From: Halostella salina
Lineage (GTDB): Archaea; Halobacteriota; Halobacteria; Halobacteriales; Natronoarchaeaceae
Direction: 5' to 3'
NCBI RefSeq assembly: GCF_003675855.1
Contig: NZ_RCIH01000002.1
Span: forward strand, 124,001-188,000
Length of the DNA: 64,000 nucleotides
Shown here: positions 26,245 through 37,101 of the stretch, piece by piece
Numbering within the stretch: position 1 is the stretch's first letter
Layout: every line of letters starts with the position of its first letter
Notes under the pieces: model-generated
The model's database searches: none
Told to the model about the DNA's origin: nothing
Seen by the model: only the letters and a program-made list of their open reading frames with translations
Program-made: the position numbers and the translations under genes

Positions 26245-27258
26245 TCACTCGCCGTACGGCGGTTTCGCCGCCTCCGGTCCCTGCCCTTCGAGGTGGATGA
26301 TGTTCTCGCGGCCGATCGAGAGCTTCTCGACCTCACCGTTCTCCGTCATGTCCGACAGGAGCCGGCTCACCTTCGCCTTCGACCACTCCGTCTCCTCGAC
26401 GATCGCCGCCTGTTTCATCCGGCCGTCGTTCTCCCGGAGGAGCTGTAACACCCGCTGTTCGTCGGTGAGGAGCGGCTCGTCGTCTGGGTCGGGCTGGTCG
26501 GTCTCGGCGGCCGCCGACGCCCCATCCTGCCGGCGGCTGTAGAGGACCCAGCCGGCGATGAGACCGACGCCGAAGACGAGCGCGCCGGCCGTGAGCTTCA
26601 CGACCGTCGCGCCGTCGGTCGGGTTCGTGCCGAGCTGGAGTTCGAGCCCGTCCCGGAGCCCGTCGCCGTCCGTGTCGGGGTCGGTCGGGTCCGTCCCGTA
26701 GTTCTCGACCTCCGCGCCGTCGGACAGGCCGTCCATGTCCATGTCGGAGTCGGTCATGTCGAGCCCGAGTTCGACCTCCTTCCCGTTGGGAAGCCCGTCG
26801 CCGTCTAAGTCGCCGTCCTTCGTGACGGCTCTCGTCGAGAGGTTCTCCGCGTCGACGGTCGTTCCGTTCGAGTCAGTGAGTACGACCGCGACCGTCTGGC
26901 GCTCCGTCTCGTTCGTGTCGGGCTGGTCGACCGCGAGCGTGACCGTCGCGTTCGGGCCGGAGACGTTCCCCACACAGCCGATGCTGGTCGTGCGGTTCCC
27001 GTCGGTGTACCGGTCGGCACAGACCCGGTACTCGCGGTCCTCCGTGCCGGTGAAGGAGACCGTCAGGTTGTACGGCTCGTCGGTCCAGACGTACGTCGAG
27101 TTGTTGTGGCTCGTGACGGCCCCCGGCTCCGCGATCTCGACCTCGTCGATCCCGGTGTCCGTCGCCATCGTACCCGAGGCTACGGTTCCCAGACACGCGA
27201 CCACGAGGAGAACACCCATCACGGCGAGCCCCCCTCTCGCCAACGTCATAGTCGTCAT
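26245..27258 (-). CDS. Membrane-tethered winged-helix regulator with calcium-type repeats outside
   Basis: The 337-residue protein has a signal-like N-terminus and a beta-rich outside region with N-glycosylation sequons. Three Asp-rich thrombospondin type-3/EF-like repeats follow at about residues 148-215 (DGDLDGDGLPNGKEVE, DSDMDMDGLSDGAEVE, DPDTDGDGLRDGLELQ). A single membrane helix then leads to a cytoplasmic winged helix (LLTDEQRVLQLLRENDGRMKQ, KVSRLLSDMTENGEVE). The layout suggests an outside metal or ligand sensor coupled to a DNA-binding domain. ATG 27249 is an alternative start. The protein at 59622 has the same C-terminal domain. Confidence 0.75.
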   Translation of the reverse strand: MTTMTLARGGLAVMGVLLVVACLGTVASGTMATDTGIDEVEIAEPGAVTSHNNSTYVWTDEPYNLTVSFTGTEDREYRVCADRYTDGNRTTSIGCVGNVSGPNATVTLAVDQPDTNETERQTVAVVLTDSNGTTVDAENLSTRAVTKDGDLDGDGLPNGKEVELGLDMTDSDMDMDGLSDGAEVENYGTDPTDPDTDGDGLRDGLELQLGTNPTDGATVVKLTAGALVFGVGLIAGWVLYSRRQDGASAAAETDQPDPDDEPLLTDEQRVLQLLRENDGRMKQAAIVEETEWSKAKVSRLLSDMTENGEVEKLSIGRENIIHLEGQGPEAAKPPYGE

Positions 27259-27365
27259 TCGCCTCCCTGTCCTATACCGTTTGTCGAGGTAGACTGAGAC
27301 ATCATACCGGTGATGCCTCTCCCGAACCGCGGGATCGCTGCGGGGTCGACGGACCGGTCACGCGT

Positions 27366-27520
27366 TTACGCTACCGCCGCAGTGTCGTTTCCGGCCGTGT
27401 CGTTGCCCGCAGTGTCGTTGCCAACGGTGTCGTTCCCGACCGTGTCATTGCCGACAGTATCGTTGCCGGCCGTGTCGTTACCGACAGTGTCGTTGCCGTC
27501 GTCCATGGTGTCGTTGCCGG
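27366..27520. repeat. 15-bp tandem repeat encoding GNDT[V/A]
   Basis: Units of the type GTGTCGTTGCCGAC/GGCC repeat with small changes through this stretch and encode the GNDTV/GNDTA units of the lipoprotein. The copy number is likely to vary between strains. Confidence 0.7.
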
Positions 27521-27701
27521 CCGCGTCGTCCGTCTCGGTCTCGTCGCCGACAGCACCGTTGTCAGCGCCGATCCCGTCCGTCTCGTCCGTTCCGTTCGTG
27601 TCGTTCGCGCCGCCGGGACCGCCACAGCCGGCGAGCCCGACGAGCAACACCGCGACGACCGCGATCAGTACGACGCGTCCGCGTGGCAGTTTGGCTCTCA
27701 T
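27366..27701 (-). CDS. Small lipoprotein with GNDT repeats (N-glycosylation sequon-rich)
   Basis: This 111-residue secreted lipoprotein is counted from ATG 27701. The signal peptide (LIAVVAVLLVGLAGC) ends in a lipobox. The mature part is a low-complexity tail with nine GNDT units, most repeated every five residues with V or A following, plus one NDT and one NGT, so eleven N-X-T sequons in all. The reading frame continues upstream to 27923, but the lipobox spacing fixes the start. No function is recognised; a heavily N-glycosylated surface spacer is the simplest reading. Confidence 0.65.
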   Translation of the reverse strand: MRAKLPRGRVVLIAVVAVLLVGLAGCGGPGGANDTNGTDETDGIGADNGAVGDETETDDAAGNDTMDDGNDTVGNDTAGNDTVGNDTVGNDTVGNDTAGNDTAGNDTAAVA

Positions 27702-27725
27702 GCCGTCCGGGAAGGGGACGGCGGA

Positions 27726-27773
27726 GCGATTAAATCGCCGGAGCCGTTCCGGACGGTTCCGAACCGTTCCGGG
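27726..27773 (-). promoter_or_regulatory. Lipoprotein promoter: palindromic TATA plus three 10-bp repeats
   Basis: The perfect palindrome GCGATTAAATCGC (27726-27738) contains a TATA-like core about 30 bp before ATG 27701, so the transcript is probably leaderless. Just upstream of it, three head-to-tail 10-bp units (ccgttccgga, cggttccgaa, ccgttccggg) lie at 27744-27773, one per helical turn. Confidence 0.45.
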
Positions 27774-27922
27774 TCGAGCGGCGGTCCCGCCGGATCGAGG
27801 GACTGCGTGGCCGTGGGATCGTAAGCCCCTGCTAGCCGGACACACCCCGTGACTGGTCCCCACGCGTTCACCGGGATCCGCCGCGAGAGCCGCGATCGAC
27901 CGCCTGAAGCCGATTTGTTCCA

Positions 27923-27947
27923 TCGGTTAGACCGAACGTATTTATAA
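27923..27947 (+). promoter_or_regulatory. Promoter of the NosFY-like ABC operon with small palindrome
   Basis: TATTTATAA at 27939-27947 is centred 28 bp before ATG 27971, pointing to a leaderless transcript. The short palindrome TCGGT-TAG-ACCGA (27923-27935) lies directly before the TATA element and could be an operator. Confidence 0.5.
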
Positions 27948-27970
27948 CGGGAGTCCGACAGACACGGACG

Positions 27971-28885
27971 ATGACCGCCATCGAACTGAACGGCGTCACG
28001 AAGCGGTTCGGCGACGTCGTCGCCCTCCAGAACGTCGACCTGACCGTCAGGGACGGGGAGATATTCGGCTTCCTCGGCCCGAACGGCGCGGGCAAGTCGA
28101 CGACGATCGATATCCTGCTCGACTTCGTCCGCCCCACGTCGGGGACGGCGACGGTGTTCGGCCACGACGCGCAGGCCGAGAGCGAAGCAGTGCGCTCCAG
28201 GCTCGGCGTCCTCCCGGACGGCTACCGGGTGTACGACCGGCTCACCGGCCGCCAGCACATGGAGTTCGCCATCGAGTCGAAGGGGGCCGACGACCATCCG
28301 GAGGAACTGCTCGAACGGACCGGCATCTTAGAGGCCGCCGACCGGAAGGCCGGCGGCTACTCCAAGGGGATGGCCCAGCGGCTCATGCTCGCCATGGCGC
28401 TGGTCGGCGAACCCGACATGCTGATCCTCGACGAGCCCTCGACCGGGCTGGACCCCAACGGCGCGCGGCGGATGCGCGAGATCATCCGCGAGGAGCGCGA
28501 CCGCGGCGCGACGGTGTTTTTCTCCAGCCACATCCTCGAACAGGTCGAGTCCGTCTGCGACCGCGTCGGCATCCTCCGGGACGGCGAGGTCGTCGCCGTC
28601 GACAGCGTCGAGGGGCTCCGCGACGCCGCGGGCACCGACATGACGCTCAAGGTCACCGTCGACGAGGTGACGCCGGCGGTCCGCGGGGCCGTCTCGGACC
28701 TGCCCGGCGTCACCGCCGTCGAGGTCGAGGGCGCGACGCTCGTGGTCTCCTGTACGGGCGAGGTCAAGACGGACGTCTTGAACGCCATCGAGGACGCGGG
28801 CGGCGACGTGCGTGACTTCTCGACGGAGGAGGCGTCGCTGGAGGAGCTGTTCGCGGCCTACACCACCGAGGAGGTGCGCGTATGA
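27971..28885 (+). CDS. ABC transporter ATP-binding protein (NosF/CcmA-like)
   Basis: This 304-residue ATPase carries Walker A GPNGAGKSTT near residue 40, Walker B LILDEPSTGLD, a switch histidine in SSHILEQVESVCDRV, and the atypical signature YSKGMAQRL common in this subfamily. A C-terminal extension of about 80 residues ends FAAYTTEEVRV. Its stop overlaps the permease start by 4 bp. The pair belongs to the ABC-2 type; the cargo is unknown. Confidence 0.9.
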   Translation: MTAIELNGVTKRFGDVVALQNVDLTVRDGEIFGFLGPNGAGKSTTIDILLDFVRPTSGTATVFGHDAQAESEAVRSRLGVLPDGYRVYDRLTGRQHMEFAIESKGADDHPEELLERTGILEAADRKAGGYSKGMAQRLMLAMALVGEPDMLILDEPSTGLDPNGARRMREIIREERDRGATVFFSSHILEQVESVCDRVGILRDGEVVAVDSVEGLRDAAGTDMTLKVTVDEVTPAVRGAVSDLPGVTAVEVEGATLVVSCTGEVKTDVLNAIEDAGGDVRDFSTEEASLEELFAAYTTEEVRV

Positions 28886-29751
28886 GCCTCAGCCCCGCCT
28901 CGGTCCGTGCGGTCGCCCGAAAGGACTTCCGCGACGCCGTCCGCTCGAAGACGCTGTGGATCCTGTCGGCCCTGTTCGTCCTCTTTGCCGCCGGCATGGC
29001 GTACGTGTTCACCCTGCTGGGGTCGGGGGCCGACGGGGAACTGACCGTACTCGACCTGCTCTTTTTCCTGCAGTCGCCCGTCGCTCTGCTCGTGCCGCTG
29101 ACGGCGCTGTTGCTCGGCTACAAGTCGATCGCCGGCGAGATAGACTCCGGCAGCGTGAAGATCCTGCTGTCGCTGCCCCACTCCCGGAGTTCGGTCGTCC
29201 TCGGGAAGCTGCTGGGCCGGACCGCCGTGCTCACCGTCCCGATCCTGATCGGCTTCGCCGTCGCCGCGGTGGTCGTGGTCGCGCTGTACACCACGTTCTC
29301 GCCGGGGTACTACGTCGCGTTCGTCGGGGTATCGGTGCTGTTCGGCCTCGCGTACGTGAGCATCGCGATCGCCGTGTCGTCGCTGACGAAGTCGACGTCG
29401 CGGGCCGCGGTCGGCATCTTCGGCGTGTTCGCCCTCTTCAACTTCCTCTGGGACGTGCTCGGCTGGGGGATCCACTACGTCGTCACCAGACTCGGGGAGG
29501 GACCGGCAACCTTCTTCCCCGGGATCCAGCCGCCGAACTGGTACCTGTTCTTCCAGCGCCTCTCCCCCAACGGCGCGTTCGCCGGGTCGATAGCGTCGGT
29601 GTTCCCCGGCGAGAGCCAGATCGAGGGGTACTTCCCACAGGGGGACGTGCCGCTCTACCTCGAAGACTGGTTCTCGGTGCTGATTCTGGTCGCGTGGACC
29701 GTCGTCCCGCTCGCGCTCTGCTACCGGCGGTTCAAGGCGGCCGACATCTGA
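28882..29751 (+). CDS. ABC-2 type transporter permease (NosY-like)
   Basis: This 289-residue membrane protein has about six helices. The N-terminal VRAVARKDFRDAVRSKTLWILS and the GEIDSGSVKILLSLPHSRSSVVLGKLLGR block are typical of ABC-2/NosY permeases. It overlaps the ATPase gene by 4 bp and forms a two-component system with it. The nitrous-oxide reductase genes that accompany true NosFY are absent here. Confidence 0.88.
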   Translation: MSLSPASVRAVARKDFRDAVRSKTLWILSALFVLFAAGMAYVFTLLGSGADGELTVLDLLFFLQSPVALLVPLTALLLGYKSIAGEIDSGSVKILLSLPHSRSSVVLGKLLGRTAVLTVPILIGFAVAAVVVVALYTTFSPGYYVAFVGVSVLFGLAYVSIAIAVSSLTKSTSRAAVGIFGVFALFNFLWDVLGWGIHYVVTRLGEGPATFFPGIQPPNWYLFFQRLSPNGAFAGSIASVFPGESQIEGYFPQGDVPLYLEDWFSVLILVAWTVVPLALCYRRFKAADI

Positions 29752-29775
29752 CGCCGCCGCCGTTTTCGGCAGCGT

Positions 29776-31842
<2,067 letters not shown>

Positions 31843-31912
31843 CTACTCGCGGACGGCCCTAAAACGCGGCGTCCGCCGACGCTCGGCGGGGGACTGAGCG
31901 AAGTCGGCATCA

Positions 31913-31932
31913 GCGCAGCCGCGAGGCTGCGC
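31913..31932. terminator. GCGA-tetraloop hairpin downstream of the TRIC-type gene
   Basis: GCGCAGCC and GGCTGCGC pair perfectly (8 bp) around GCGA, a GNRA-type loop. It lies 48 bp after the end of the channel gene and 80 bp before ligA, both on the minus strand. It may stop the upstream transcript or be a small palindromic repeat. Confidence 0.4.
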
Positions 31933-31979
31933 CGGCGGCGACACGCGTCGGGGCAGCGAGCGCGCCGTTCGGCTCGGTC

Positions 31980-32627
31980 TCAGTCGCGCAGTTGCTGCAC
32001 CGTCGGGAGGTGCCAGTCGTACGTGACGGCGGCCAGCCGGGTCGCGACCGTCACGACAGCGCACGCGACGGCAGCCGTGCTCGCGGCCGCGCCCAGTTCG
32101 CCCGCCAGCCAGTACGCGCTCCCGCCGAGGACCGCACAGCTCGCGTAGAAATCCTCGAAGAGGATGAAGGGTGCCCGGTCGAGCAGCACGTCCGCGAACG
32201 CACCCCCGCCGACGGCGTTGATCGTGGCGATCGCAACGACGCCGAACGCCGACACGCCCGTCTCGGTCGCGACGATCGCGCCGGTCGTCGCGAAGGCGGC
32301 GAGCCCGATAGCGTCCGCGACGAGCGTGACCGGATGCGTATCCGGGGCGGACAGCACGACGCTCAACGCGATCGCCAGGCCGACGCCGAACAGTCCCAGG
32401 CCGATCTCGACCGGCGACTGGAGCGCCAGCGGCACCCGTGCGACGAGCAGGTCGCGGGTCGTCCCGCCGGCAAACGCCATCGCGAGCCCGACGATCGTGA
32501 TCCCGAACACGTCGAACTCCTCCCGGATCGCCTTCGACGAGCCGACGAGCGCGAACGCGACCAGGCCGACCGTGTTCATGACGGCGAAGGGGTCGCCGAA
32601 CAGAGTCGTCACGAGATCCTGACTCAC
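31980..32627 (-). CDS. Trimeric intracellular cation channel-like membrane protein (UPF0126/TRIC)
   Basis: This is a 215-residue protein counted from GTG 32627 (MSQDLVTTLFGDPFA). A TTG at 32675 would add 16 polar residues and is less likely. Seven membrane helices form two internal repeats, each with a glycine-rich helix (FALVGSSKAIREE and FATTGAIVATETG) and a following GG(T/A)..RD motif (AGGTTRDLL and VGGGAFADVLLDR). This matches the TRIC/UPF0126 family of cation channels. The physiological cargo in archaea is not known. Confidence 0.8.
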   Translation of the reverse strand: MSQDLVTTLFGDPFAVMNTVGLVAFALVGSSKAIREEFDVFGITIVGLAMAFAGGTTRDLLVARVPLALQSPVEIGLGLFGVGLAIALSVVLSAPDTHPVTLVADAIGLAAFATTGAIVATETGVSAFGVVAIATINAVGGGAFADVLLDRAPFILFEDFYASCAVLGGSAYWLAGELGAAASTAAVACAVVTVATRLAAVTYDWHLPTVQQLRD

Positions 32628-32709
32628 TGCGCTCGCGTACGAAGACGAGTCCCTTGAGTGCACGTATCGACGCAAACAGCGCGGAACTGCGTGGAGTCGA
32701 ACGGCACGC

Positions 32710-33153
32710 TCACTCCATCGTCACGTGCTGGCAGTTCGTGCCGAGGCGCACGCTCGGCGATTCGTCGGGACCGCCCTCGACCCACACCGTGATCCCCTCC
32801 CAGTTGTCGCCGGAGCACTCGGTTTCGCCGGCGAAGGCGGGCCACGGGCGCTCGAACCGCTCGCCGTCGACGGTCACGACGACCGTCTCGGGGTCCGTGG
32901 ACTCGGGGAACGTCGCGTCCTCGTGGGCCTCGTTGTCGTCGGAGAGGGCGTACTCGCGCTCGAACAGGACGGAGCCGTCGTCGGCCTCGACGACCACGGT
33001 CACGTCGCGGGTCGCGTCGCGGTCGCCGAGGTAGACGCTCACGGTGTGTGCGGGTTCCTCGGACGCCAGCACCTCGGCACAGCCGGCGAGGCCGCCGACG
33101 CCGCCGGCAGCGAGCAGGCCGAGCATCGTCCGTCTGGAGGGCGTTGGGGGCAT
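32710..33153 (-). CDS. Tat-exported lipoprotein, beta-rich, unknown function
   Basis: The protein has 147 residues from ATG 33153. SRRTMLGLLAAGGVGGLAGC is a Tat signal ending in a lipobox. The mature part reads as an immunoglobulin-like or cupredoxin-like beta sandwich (HTVSVYLGDRDATRDVTVVV) with two Cys (ETECSGDNW, GTNCQHV) that may form a disulfide. No known family is recognised. A further in-frame ATG at 33180 lies before the signal and is rejected. Confidence 0.7.
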   Translation of the reverse strand: MPPTPSRRTMLGLLAAGGVGGLAGCAEVLASEEPAHTVSVYLGDRDATRDVTVVVEADDGSVLFEREYALSDDNEAHEDATFPESTDPETVVVTVDGERFERPWPAFAGETECSGDNWEGITVWVEGGPDESPSVRLGTNCQHVTME

Positions 33154-33190
33154 AGTTGACAGTTTGGCAACGGGCGGCATATGCCTTCGG

Positions 33191-33613
33191 TCACTCTTCG
33201 GCCGACACCACGTCGATGGCGACGGCCTCGTCCGGGTCGATCCCGGTGAGACCGAGGTCGACCCCGAGGTCCGCCTCCAGCGCCGCGAGGAACGCCTCGG
33301 GGTCGACCGTCTCTATCAGCAGGTCCGCAGCGGTCTCGCCGACCGCTGCCCCGACGGTCTGGCCGCCGAGCGTCTCCACCACGGGGCCGGCGGGCGTGCG
33401 GCCGACCACGTCGCGGGCGACGAGCCGGCCCGAGAGCCGTCCGACGGTGCGGACCGCCTCGTCGTAGTCGACCGCCTCGCCGACCGGCGCGCCGTCGAGC
33501 GCGGCCGCGAGGTCGACGGTCTCCAGCACGTCCCTGACCGCGTCGATGGCGAAGTACGCCGACAGCGCGTCCGCCAGTTCGTCCATCGGGTCAATGGGCG
33601 CGTTCCCGGGCAT
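33191..33613 (-). CDS. Conserved-looking acidic protein of unknown function
   Basis: This is a 140-residue soluble acidic protein counted from ATG 33613 (MPGNAPIDPMDELADALS). It is made of helices with many Ala, Val and Asp residues and has no membrane segment or recognised motif. It lies between the MFS transporter and the lipoprotein genes on the same strand, with gaps of about 40-65 bp, so a shared transcript is possible. Confidence 0.55.
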   Translation of the reverse strand: MPGNAPIDPMDELADALSAYFAIDAVRDVLETVDLAAALDGAPVGEAVDYDEAVRTVGRLSGRLVARDVVGRTPAGPVVETLGGQTVGAAVGETAADLLIETVDPEAFLAALEADLGVDLGLTGIDPDEAVAIDVVSAEE

Positions 33614-33677
33614 GACGGATCCCCGTCGTGGACCGCGAGGCAAAAGCGTTGCCGCCGGCGCGACGGATACGTCGGCG

Positions 33678-34880
33678 TCACGCCTCCTCGGTCCCGCCGA
33701 ACGTCCCGGTCCGCTCGATGTCCAGCCGCAGGAGGACGGGCAGGGTCACGGCGGCGAGCAGGATTTCGAGGCTCCCGACGACGAGAAACGCCGTCCCGAA
33801 GCCGTACGCGTCGGCCACCGTCCCGCCGAGGAGAAAGCCCGCGAGGAAGCCGAGGCTGCCGAACAGGTTGAACCCGCCCATCGCCGTCCCGCGGTCGCGT
33901 TCGGGCGCGAGGTCCGTGACCAGCGCCATCGTCGCCGGCGACATCAGCGCGCCGAGCACGCCGACGAGCACCATCCCCGCGCCGGCCAGCGCGACGGTTG
34001 GCGCGCGGCCGACGGCGATGACGACCACGCCGTAACACGCCGAGCCGGCGACGATCGGGAGCCGGCGGCCGTACCGGTCGGACAGCGCGCCGAAGGGGTA
34101 CTGAAGGAGGGCGAAGGGGGCGAAAAAGAGCGCGAGCATCAGCCCCGCCGCGCCGGCGTCCAGCCCGAAGGTCGACCGGAAGTACAGCGTCCCGACCAGC
34201 GCGAAGAAGCCGGCGGTGAGCCGGTCGATGAAGCCGAACGCGTACGGCACCGACAGCGTCGGCGTGGCGGTCAGGTTCGACAGCGCCTCGGCGAGGCCGC
34301 CGTCGCGGGCGACGGCGCGGTCGTCGACGAGCGCGACCAGCAGGCCGGCCGCCAGCAGCAGGCCGCTGGCGACGTACAGCGGCGCGAGCGGGTCGACCTC
34401 CGTGAGCTGGCCGCCGAGCGGCGCGCCGGTCGCGGTGCCGGCACCGATGGCGATCCCGGCCGCGCCCATGTTCTTGCCGTGACCGCCCGAGAGGTCCATC
34501 AGCATCGTCATCGCGAGCGAGAACGCGCCGATGGTCGCCGCGCCCTGGAGCGCGCGGACAACGAGCACCGCTTCGAAGGAGAGGTCGGTCACGGCGGGGG
34601 CGAGCGCGAGCGCGCCGTAGCCGACCGCGCCGCCGACCGCGCCGGCGGCGATGAAGGGGACGCGCCTGCCGGCGGCGTCGCTCGCCGCGCCCCAGACGCC
34701 GACGAAGGCGACGAAGGCGGCGAACTCCGCGACGAGGAACCACATGCTCGCGTCGAGTTGCGTCGTCGCCCCCAGCGCGGCGACCAGGTCCGAGATACCC
34801 GGGTACAGCAGCGTCTGGGCGAGCAACACGACGAAGACGACGCCAGCGAGCAGCGTCCTGTCGCGCGCCGGCCGTGTCAT
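33678..34880 (-). CDS. MFS transporter
   Basis: This 400-residue major-facilitator protein has 12 predicted helices. Motif A-like sequences occur in loop 2-3 (WGAASDAAGRRVPFI) and loop 8-9 (FGALSDRYGRRLPIV). These fit a drug or sugar exporter of the DHA1-like group; the substrate cannot be told. It is not near the siderophore genes, so a siderophore role is not supported. Confidence 0.85.
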   Translation of the reverse strand: MTRPARDRTLLAGVVFVVLLAQTLLYPGISDLVAALGATTQLDASMWFLVAEFAAFVAFVGVWGAASDAAGRRVPFIAAGAVGGAVGYGALALAPAVTDLSFEAVLVVRALQGAATIGAFSLAMTMLMDLSGGHGKNMGAAGIAIGAGTATGAPLGGQLTEVDPLAPLYVASGLLLAAGLLVALVDDRAVARDGGLAEALSNLTATPTLSVPYAFGFIDRLTAGFFALVGTLYFRSTFGLDAGAAGLMLALFFAPFALLQYPFGALSDRYGRRLPIVAGSACYGVVVIAVGRAPTVALAGAGMVLVGVLGALMSPATMALVTDLAPERDRGTAMGGFNLFGSLGFLAGFLLGGTVADAYGFGTAFLVVGSLEILLAAVTLPVLLRLDIERTGTFGGTEEA

Positions 34881-34989
34881 CGACGGGACGTAGGGGCTGG
34901 AGGCACTTGAGCACCGCCGACTCGCGTCGCCGACGCGCCGGGCGAACCGCGGGGTTCGGGTCGAGCGACCGTCGGACCCGTCGGAGGGG

Positions 34990-35589
34990 TCAGAACCCCC
35001 AGCGGAGGCCGGACATCGTGGCGACGATAGCGACCATGAGGACGAGTTCGACCAGGCTCAGCATGCCGTACTTCTTGTTCAGTTCGGCGAGTCGCTCGTG
35101 GTCGGTGTCCTCGGCGGCGATCTCGTCGAACATCCCGGCCGTGAACATATGCAGCGGGCCGAACCCGAGGACGAGCAGCGCGACGGCGAGCCCGAGCGCC
35201 GCCCACAGCGACGGCGTCGGGGACGCCAGCAGCCCCATCATGCTGGCGAGTCCGACGCCGGAACCGACCGCACCGAGCGAGACAGGCTCCATGAGCAGGT
35301 TCATCCGCGGGACGAACCCCTGGGCGAACTCGACGTTGGCGTCCTGAGAGAGACTCCCCATGACGGGGCCGAGGACCACCGCGCCGAGCACCGCAGTCCC
35401 GAACCAGAACGCGCCGAGGAAGAGGTGGACGGTGAACATGATTCTGATGTCGCCGGTGAGATACCCCAGGACGGGGAGTCCCAGCGGAACGGCGACGGCA
35501 CCGGCGGCAAACGGCCGGGAGGCCGCATCAGCCATCAGCCGATACCGCTCGCGCGTGTTCGTCGGGCGTCGTGCGTCAGTCAGAGACAT
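34990..35589 (-). CDS. Five-helix membrane protein, CopD/DUF2269-like
   Basis: This 199-residue protein has a polar N-terminus and about five membrane helices, the second with the HLFLGAFWFGTAVLGAVV pattern seen in CopD and DUF2269 proteins. Conserved-looking His in VHLFLG and PLHMFTAGMF could bind heme or copper. The role is unknown. Confidence 0.55.
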   Translation of the reverse strand: MSLTDARRPTNTRERYRLMADAASRPFAAGAVAVPLGLPVLGYLTGDIRIMFTVHLFLGAFWFGTAVLGAVVLGPVMGSLSQDANVEFAQGFVPRMNLLMEPVSLGAVGSGVGLASMMGLLASPTPSLWAALGLAVALLVLGFGPLHMFTAGMFDEIAAEDTDHERLAELNKKYGMLSLVELVLMVAIVATMSGLRWGF

Positions 35590-35808
35590 ACCGGATCCCG
35601 CTCCATGTCGGTCGGATCATCTGTTGTCACACGGATAAATTCACTGGCTCGACAGGCTTCGCACCGGCGTGTTGCCCCGACGGCCCGCGTTTCCGACGGC
35701 GGCGGCCGCCCACGCATCCGCGGTCGGTGCGTGCCAGACAGTGGCAAGATTTGCGAATGTTGCCGTAACTGTGGGTTATATGGATTTGAGAATATATGAG
35801 CCATACAC

Positions 35809-37101
35809 ATGACCAACGACGACGAGGACGGCGAGCAGGGCCTCTCGACCCGCTCGGTCCACGCGGGCGGGTCGCCAGACGACGCGACGGGCGCTCGCGC
35901 GACGCCGCTCTACCAGACCACCTCCTACGAGTTTCCCGACGCCGACCGCGCCGCGGAGCTGTACGCGCTGAACGCCGAGGACCATATCTACTCCCGGATC
36001 AGCAACCCCACCGTCGAGGTGCTGGAGGAGCGCCTCGCCAGCCTCGAAGGCGGCACCGGCGCGGTCGCGACGGCCAGCGGGATGGCCGCGCTGGACGCGG
36101 CGACGCTCGTCCTCGCCGAGTCCGGCGACAACGTCGTCTGCTCGACGGACACGTACGGCGGCACGACGGCGTACCTCTCCCACACCGCGGACCGCCGGGG
36201 GATCGAGGCCCGATTCGTCGACACGCTGGACTACGACGCCTACCGCGAGGCGGTCGACGAGGACACCGCGTACGTCCACGTCGAGACGGTCGGCAACCCG
36301 TCGCTGGTGACGCCCGATTTCGAGCGCGTCGCCGAAATCGCCCACGACGCGGGCGTCCCGCTCGTCGTCGACAACACGTTCGCCACGCCCGCGCTCTGTC
36401 GGCCGCTGGAGCACGGCGCGGACGTGGTCTGGGAGTCCACGACCAAGTGGCTCCACGGGTCGGGCACCACCGTCGGCGGCGTCCTCGTCGAGGACGGCGC
36501 GTTCGACTGGGAAGCGAACGGCTACGACGAGATCGCCGGCGACAACGACGCGTACCACGACACGGACTTCGCGCGTGACTTCCCGGACGCGCCGTTCGCG
36601 GCCGCCGTGCGCTACCGCTCGCTGCGGAGCCTCGGCGACCAGCAGTCGCCGTTCGACGCCTGGCAGACCCTCCAGGGGCTGGAATCGTTCCCCCTGCGGA
36701 TGGAACGCCACTGCGAGAACGCCGCCGTCGTCGCGGAGTACCTCGCGGACCACGACGACGTGGCGTGGGTCGCCTACCCCGGCCTCGACTCCCACGAGAC
36801 TCACGAGAACGCCAGCGAGTACCTGGAGGGCGGCTACGGCGGCATGATCGCGTTCGGGCTTGAGGGCGGTTACGAGGCGGGGAAGGCGTTCTGCGAGCGC
36901 GTCGAACTCGCCTCCTTCCTGGCGAACATCGGCGACGCCAAGACGCTGGTCATCCACCCGGCCAGCACGACCCACGGCCAGCTCTCGCCCGAGGAACAGC
37001 GACAGGCGGGCGTCACGACCGACCTGATCCGGCTCTCGGTCGGCATCGAGGACCCCGCCGACATCCTCGCGGACATCGAACGGGGGATCGAGGCCACATG
37101 A
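35809..37101 (+). CDS. metY: O-acetylhomoserine aminocarboxypropyltransferase / sulfhydrylase
   Basis: This 430-residue PLP enzyme belongs to the Cys/Met metabolism family. The PLP lysine is in [48 protein letters not shown] and [20 protein letters not shown] are typical of MetY. It makes homocysteine from O-acetylhomoserine and sulfide. Its stop overlaps the metX start by 4 bp, and metX makes its substrate. A TATA element near 35774-35779 suggests a leaderless transcript. Confidence 0.92.
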   Translation: MTNDDEDGEQGLSTRSVHAGGSPDDATGARATPLYQTTSYEFPDADRAAELYALNAEDHIYSRISNPTVEVLEERLASLEGGTGAVATASGMAALDAATLVLAESGDNVVCSTDTYGGTTAYLSHTADRRGIEARFVDTLDYDAYREAVDEDTAYVHVETVGNPSLVTPDFERVAEIAHDAGVPLVVDNTFATPALCRPLEHGADVVWESTTKWLHGSGTTVGGVLVEDGAFDWEANGYDEIAGDNDAYHDTDFARDFPDAPFAAAVRYRSLRSLGDQQSPFDAWQTLQGLESFPLRMERHCENAAVVAEYLADHDDVAWVAYPGLDSHETHENASEYLEGGYGGMIAFGLEGGYEAGKAFCERVELASFLANIGDAKTLVIHPASTTHGQLSPEEQRQAGVTTDLIRLSVGIEDPADILADIERGIEAT

